Origin: Planctomycetaceae bacterium
GTDB lineage: Bacteria; Planctomycetota; Planctomycetia; Gemmatales; Gemmataceae
DNA: 64,000 bases
Assembly (NCBI GenBank): GCA_013823135.1
Contig: PNLP01000001.1
Span: 248,001 to 312,000 of the forward strand
Reading direction: 5' to 3'
Shown piece by piece: positions 60,648 through 64,000 of this stretch (position 1 is its first letter; every line of letters starts with the position of its first letter). The notes under the pieces are model-generated. The model saw nothing but the letters and a program-made list of their open reading frames with translations, had not been told where the DNA came from and ran no database searches. The position numbers were made by a program, and so were the translations under genes.

Positions 60648-61473
60648 CACGCACCTGCTTTGCCTCGGCCAGCCATCGCGCGAGACCGGCCCCGTCGCCG
60701 GTTTCGAGGAGTCGCTGGAACTCGGCCATGTGACTGGTGAAAACGCGGAGTGCAGAGAGGATCGGATCGCGGTTCGCCTGGAAGATCGCGGTCCAGAGCG
60801 TCGGGTCGCCGGCGGCGATCCGTGTCGTGTCGCGGAATCCGCCGGCTGAGAGTTGAAGGTAATTGATCGGGGTGGAGATTGCCACGCCCGAAGCGACCGC
60901 ATGCGGGAGGTGGCTCGTCGATGCCAACACCCGATCGTGTTCTTCCGGCGACATCGTCACAACCCGCGATCCCATTGCCAGCCAAAATTCTTTGACCTGG
61001 AGAGTGGCCGTCGATTCACGTGGCTCATTGCTAGTGATGATCGTTACGCGGTTCTGGAACAGATCGGGCTGAGCGTGTTCGACGCCAGCCTTCTCGGCTC
61101 CCGCGAGTGGGTGCGCAGGAACGTACGGGAGTGCTGCGGAAAGTTTGCCAGCCAGCCCTTCAAGGATGTTCTGCTTGGTGCTGCCCACGTCCGTAAAAAT
61201 CGTCCCGGATCGAACATGGGGAGCAGCTTTGAGAATCGTGTCGGCGATCCGATCAACCGGGGTGCAAACCACCACAAGGTCTGCGGTTGTTACGCCTGAG
61301 GCAAGGTCGGTACTGAATGAGTCGATTGCCCCGAGTTCCACTGCCCGTGAGAGTGTCCTGGGGTCGCGACCGACGCCCACAACTCTCGTTGCGAGTTTCC
61401 GAGCGCGCGCCGCGAGCCCGACGGAACCGCCGATCAATCCAACCCCGACAACAGTGACCTGCTCGAATAGCAT
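60631..61473 (-). CDS. tyrA: Prephenate dehydrogenase
   Basis: A 280-residue NAD-dependent enzyme that oxidatively decarboxylates prephenate to 4-hydroxyphenylpyruvate for tyrosine synthesis. The nucleotide loop is VTVVGVGLIGGSVGLAARAR followed by VVGVGRDPRTL. Later segments are LVVVCTPVDRIADTI, TDVGSTKQNIL, PAHPLAGAEKAGVEHAQPDL, and EHDRVLASTSHLPHAVASGV with the conserved SHLPH histidine. It has no fused chorismate mutase or ACT domain. ATG 61473 (MLFEQVTVVG) is chosen over the earlier TTG. Its stop overlaps purL by 17 bases, so translation of the two is probably coupled. Confidence 0.94.
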   Translation of the reverse strand: MLFEQVTVVGVGLIGGSVGLAARARKLATRVVGVGRDPRTLSRAVELGAIDSFSTDLASGVTTADLVVVCTPVDRIADTILKAAPHVRSGTIFTDVGSTKQNILEGLAGKLSAALPYVPAHPLAGAEKAGVEHAQPDLFQNRVTIITSNEPRESTATLQVKEFWLAMGSRVVTMSPEEHDRVLASTSHLPHAVASGVAISTPINYLQLSAGGFRDTTRIAAGDPTLWTAIFQANRDPILSALRVFTSHMAEFQRLLETGDGAGLARWLAEAKQVRDALGS

Positions 61474-61544
61474 GCGGGGATTATAAGAACGCGGGACCAA
61501 AGAAACCGCTTGCCCTTCTGGCGACGGAGCGAGATAAGGAAAGC

Positions 61545-62939
61545 ATGTCCCGTTTCACCGTCACGTTCGATCCCGTCGGACAGCTTCCGACTCGCCGCGA
61601 ATGCCTGCGCATAGGCGTTCCTGCGCTGTTCAGTGCCGGCTACGCTCATGGGAGAGAAAAGTCGTTTACCGATCATCATGCAGGATTTGGCCGGGCGAAA
61701 TCCGTCCTGATCGTGTTCACAAGCGGAGGCCAGAGCCAACTCGATACCTGGGATCCGAAGCCAAATGCCCCCGAGGAGATCCGCGGTGCATTCCGCACCA
61801 TTCCAACCGCGTTACCGGGGATGCGGGTCTGTGAGCACCTGCCGCGGCTGGCCACACTGGCGAATCGATACACGGTGTTGCGGTCAATGACCCACGACGA
61901 CCTCGATCATGGTTCGGCGTGCTACCTCGCGCTCACGGGGCAGTTTCACCCGCGAAAATCGTCCAACCCGTCGCCACGGCCCACCGATTTCCCAACCCTC
62001 GGAGCGGTGCTGAAGCGCTACCGCCCTTTCAAGCACTTCCCGCACACTGCAGTACACGTCAACGGGCCGCTGCTCACCCCGAAAGAAGCCGGGCCGGGGC
62101 AAGATGGCGGCTTCCTGGGTCGGGCATACGAGCCGGCCGAACTCGGGAACGTGACTGAAGCTGACCGGCTTCTAGAGAGCCTCGATCTGCCAGCCGATGT
62201 GAGCGTGGACCGCCTCAACCGTCGACGTGATCTCCTTGGCCGACTCGACCCTGCCGTAAGTGCCGACCCGCTGAGTCAACAAGCGTTTGAGTTGGTGAAC
62301 GCCCCGCACGTTCGCAGCGCGCTCGACCTGGAACGCGAGTCGAACCGCGTTCGTGACCGTTACGGTCGGCACCGTTCGGGGCAAGCGTGTCTCATGGCCC
62401 GGCGACTCGTGGAAGCTGGCGTTCCTTGGCTTACGGTGTTTTTCAACCACGGAATTAGGGGCCAGGACGACCACCCCGAGACGACGGACGAATACGGCTG
62501 GGATACACACAACGACATCTTCGACGCGATGCAAAAGCACCTGTTGCCACGATTAGACCACAGCGTTTCCGCGTTGCTTGAAGACCTTCACCAGCGTGGG
62601 CTACTCCAAACGACGCTTGTGGTCATCATGGGCGAGTTCGGCCGAGCACCGCTCGTTGCAATCGAGAAGAGTTTCGCGGGGCAGGGATCTCCCGGTCGGA
62701 AGCACTGGGCGGCGTGTTACTCTGTGGTCCTGGCAGGTGCCGGAGTCTCGCCCGGTGCGCTGTTCGGTTCGTCAGACCGCCACGCGGCCTATCCGCAATC
62801 CGAGCCAACGACCCCGGGCGACCTGGCAGCGACGATGTTCCACGCACTCGGCATCCCCGCCGATGCGCACTACACCGATGTCAACAACCGCCCGTATCGC
62901 GCGACCACCGGCACCCCGGTGACGAAGTTGTTCCGCTAA
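61545..62939 (+). CDS. DUF1501 protein with twin-arginine-like leader
   Basis: A 464-residue exported DUF1501 protein. Its leader contains PTRRECLRIGVPALF, a Tat-like motif, close to the N-terminus. Domain landmarks are VLIVFTSGGQSQLDTWDPKP, MTHDDLDHGSACYLALTGQF, TLVVIMGEFGRAPLVAIEKS and GRKHWAACYSVVLAGAGVSP, followed by LAATMFHALGIPADAHYTDV. It diverges from tyrA and is followed 19 bases later by a DUF1080 gene on the same strand, suggesting an envelope carbohydrate operon without the DUF1549/DUF1553 cytochrome that usually accompanies it. The first DUF1501 gene (2771-4219) is a distant paralogue. Confidence 0.92.
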   Translation: MSRFTVTFDPVGQLPTRRECLRIGVPALFSAGYAHGREKSFTDHHAGFGRAKSVLIVFTSGGQSQLDTWDPKPNAPEEIRGAFRTIPTALPGMRVCEHLPRLATLANRYTVLRSMTHDDLDHGSACYLALTGQFHPRKSSNPSPRPTDFPTLGAVLKRYRPFKHFPHTAVHVNGPLLTPKEAGPGQDGGFLGRAYEPAELGNVTEADRLLESLDLPADVSVDRLNRRRDLLGRLDPAVSADPLSQQAFELVNAPHVRSALDLERESNRVRDRYGRHRSGQACLMARRLVEAGVPWLTVFFNHGIRGQDDHPETTDEYGWDTHNDIFDAMQKHLLPRLDHSVSALLEDLHQRGLLQTTLVVIMGEFGRAPLVAIEKSFAGQGSPGRKHWAACYSVVLAGAGVSPGALFGSSDRHAAYPQSEPTTPGDLAATMFHALGIPADAHYTDVNNRPYRATTGTPVTKLFR

Positions 62940-62958
62940 TTGACTCGCCGAGGTATCT

Positions 62959-63615
62959 ATGCGCTCGCTCCTCTTCCTGCTGATTCTGGCACCCGTGGTT
63001 CCTGCGGCTGAGCCCGAATTCACGCCGTTGTTCGATGGCAAATCCCTCGCAGGGTGGACGTTTATCGTGAAGCCCGACAAGGATGGCAAGAAAGCCGATC
63101 CGAAAGACACCTGGTCGGTTGTGGACGGCACGATCCGCTGCACCGGGAAACCGAATGGGTGCATGGTCACGGAGAAGATTTACGGCGATTATGTGCTGAA
63201 GCTGAAGTGGCGGTTTCCTGCCGAGGGCAAGGGGGGAAACAGCGGCGTCCTGCTCCACGTTCAGGACGAGAAATACTGGCCGACATCCATCGAGACACAA
63301 CTCCTGACCGGCCGGGCAGGAGACATCCTGCTCACGATGCCGCCCGATGCGAAACTCGAAGTCGAGAAGTCGCGACAAGACCCAAAGCTGGAGCGCCGCT
63401 TCTTTCGCATCGAGACGAAGGACCCGGTCGAGAAGCCGCTGGGCGAGTGGAACGAGTGCGTCATCACCTGCCAGGGCGGAGACATCACGTTTGTGGTGAA
63501 CGGCGTGAAAGTAAACGAGGGAAAGAACTGCAACTTCACGAAGGGCCGTATCGCACTCCAATCCGAGGGTGCAGAGATCTTCTTCAAGGATGTGATGATC
63601 CGGAAGGTGAAGTAA
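62959..63615 (+). CDS. Secreted DUF1080 (3-keto-disaccharide hydrolase-like) protein
   Basis: A 218-residue protein with a short signal peptide (MRSLLFLLILAPVVPAAEPE) and one DUF1080 domain. Family segments are FTPLFDGKSLAGWTFIVK, TWSVVDGTIRCTGKPNGCMV, GKGGNSGVLLHVQDEKYWP and EIFFKDVMIRKVK at the C-terminus. It is compact, lacking the long charged linker of the paralogue at 9468-10268. The gene is 19 bases downstream of the DUF1501 gene and almost certainly shares its transcript. The substrate is unknown; the family is often linked to sugar derivatives. Confidence 0.92.
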   Translation: MRSLLFLLILAPVVPAAEPEFTPLFDGKSLAGWTFIVKPDKDGKKADPKDTWSVVDGTIRCTGKPNGCMVTEKIYGDYVLKLKWRFPAEGKGGNSGVLLHVQDEKYWPTSIETQLLTGRAGDILLTMPPDAKLEVEKSRQDPKLERRFFRIETKDPVEKPLGEWNECVITCQGGDITFVVNGVKVNEGKNCNFTKGRIALQSEGAEIFFKDVMIRKVK

Positions 63616-63622
63616 ACTCCGA

Positions 63623-64000
63623 TCAGCAAAGCGCGATTGTGTGGTTACTCAGACGCTCGTAACCGTTGCCCGTGATCAAGTAGTTGTGCTCGATTCGGAT
63701 GCCGATACCGCCGATATTCAGCCCCGGTTCGAGCGTGACGACATCGCCAGCGACCAGCGTTTCCGTGGAGTGCCGCACGATGAATGGTGCTTCCGGGTGG
63801 GTTGCGCCGAGACCGTGGCCTGCGTGCGAAACCAACGCATCGGGGAGGCCAGCCGCCACGAACACGCCCCGAACCGCGTCGTAAACCGTCTGGCACTTCG
63901 CCCCGGCTTTTAACTCGCGTTCGCCTGCTGTCATCGCATCGACACACAGCCCGAAGAGACGCTTCTGCTCTCCCATGGGTTCGCCGCCAACAACGAGAGT
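63623..64000 (-). CDS. M24-family metallopeptidase, C-terminal part (cut by window end)
   Basis: The frame reaches the right edge, so the start lies outside and at least 125 C-terminal residues are seen. The pita-bread fold signatures are present: [20 protein letters not shown] with a metal-binding histidine, [20 protein letters not shown] with two metal glutamates, and [13 protein letters not shown] at the end. This matches creatinase/Xaa-Pro aminopeptidase-like enzymes, which cleave N-terminal residues before proline. An ATG at 63976 is internal. Which M24 subgroup it belongs to needs the upstream half. Confidence 0.88.
   Translation of the reverse strand, partial: TLVVGGEPMGEQKRLFGLCVDAMTAGERELKAGAKCQTVYDAVRGVFVAAGLPDALVSHAGHGLGATHPEAPFIVRHSTETLVAGDVVTLEPGLNIGGIGIRIEHNYLITGNGYERLSNHTIALC

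Overview
The window looks like chromosomal DNA of a planctomycete, most likely a member of the Gemmataceae. The evidence is a combination of families typical of that group: planctomycete cytochrome c (PSCyt/DUF1549-DUF1553), DUF1501 and PVC-type heme-binding propeller proteins, DUF1080 secreted hydrolases, two DUF1559 pseudopilins, Ser/Thr kinases with one transmembrane helix, a DUF4159 protein, and a very large Lys/Pro/Gly/Asp-rich membrane protein. Genes lie on both strands in short operons. I saw no rRNA or tRNA gene, CRISPR array, insertion sequence or prophage. These calls come from reading the sequence and recalling families; no database search was run.

Layout. 1-7.4 kb: the end of an unrecognised gene, then a three-gene export operon (PSCyt1/DUF1549/DUF1553, DUF1501, PVC-type heme propeller). 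7.4-13.1 kb: DUF1415, a polytopic membrane protein, a DUF1080 hydrolase, a Tat-exported Gfo/Idh/MocA oxidoreductase and a Ser/Thr kinase. 13.4-19.9 kb: GT4 glycosyltransferase and DUF58 (overlapping), a UbiA-like membrane protein, an exported M2/M3-like metallopeptidase and a DUF1264 protein. 20-26.4 kb: alpha-glucan phosphorylase, mannose-1-phosphate guanylyltransferase coupled to ruvX, and nadB. 26.5-33 kb: the 1439-residue low-complexity membrane protein, divergent from a receptor-like Ser/Thr kinase.

33-46 kb: hemL, a membrane-anchored PQQ-like propeller, a CysQ/IMPase-family phosphatase, an ABC exporter with degenerate nucleotide-binding motifs, an orphan ABC-2 permease, a SprT-like protein, a small putative HTH protein, two SDRs flanking a Fae-like protein (formaldehyde-activating enzyme family), an SMP-30-like protein and a DUF1559 pseudopilin. 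46-64 kb: a secreted protein of unknown function, a UxaA-family dehydratase, a lipoprotein/DUF1559 pair, a small membrane protein, a cobA-hemD fusion, an enlarged tatC, a DUF4159/cyclase-like secreted protein, purL overlapping tyrA, a DUF1501/DUF1080 pair, and an M24 peptidase cut by the window edge.

Together the genes mix housekeeping metabolism (heme/siroheme, purine, tyrosine, NAD, glycogen, GDP-mannose) with a large envelope programme. Many of the exported proteins have twin-arginine-like leaders, and tatC is in the window. The points most worth a second look are the giant low-complexity protein beside a kinase, the Fae homologue that seems to lack the catalytic histidine, the ABC exporter whose ATPase motifs are nearly all altered, the enlarged TatC periplasmic loop, and a near-identical GC hairpin in the leaders of two exported-oxidoreductase genes.
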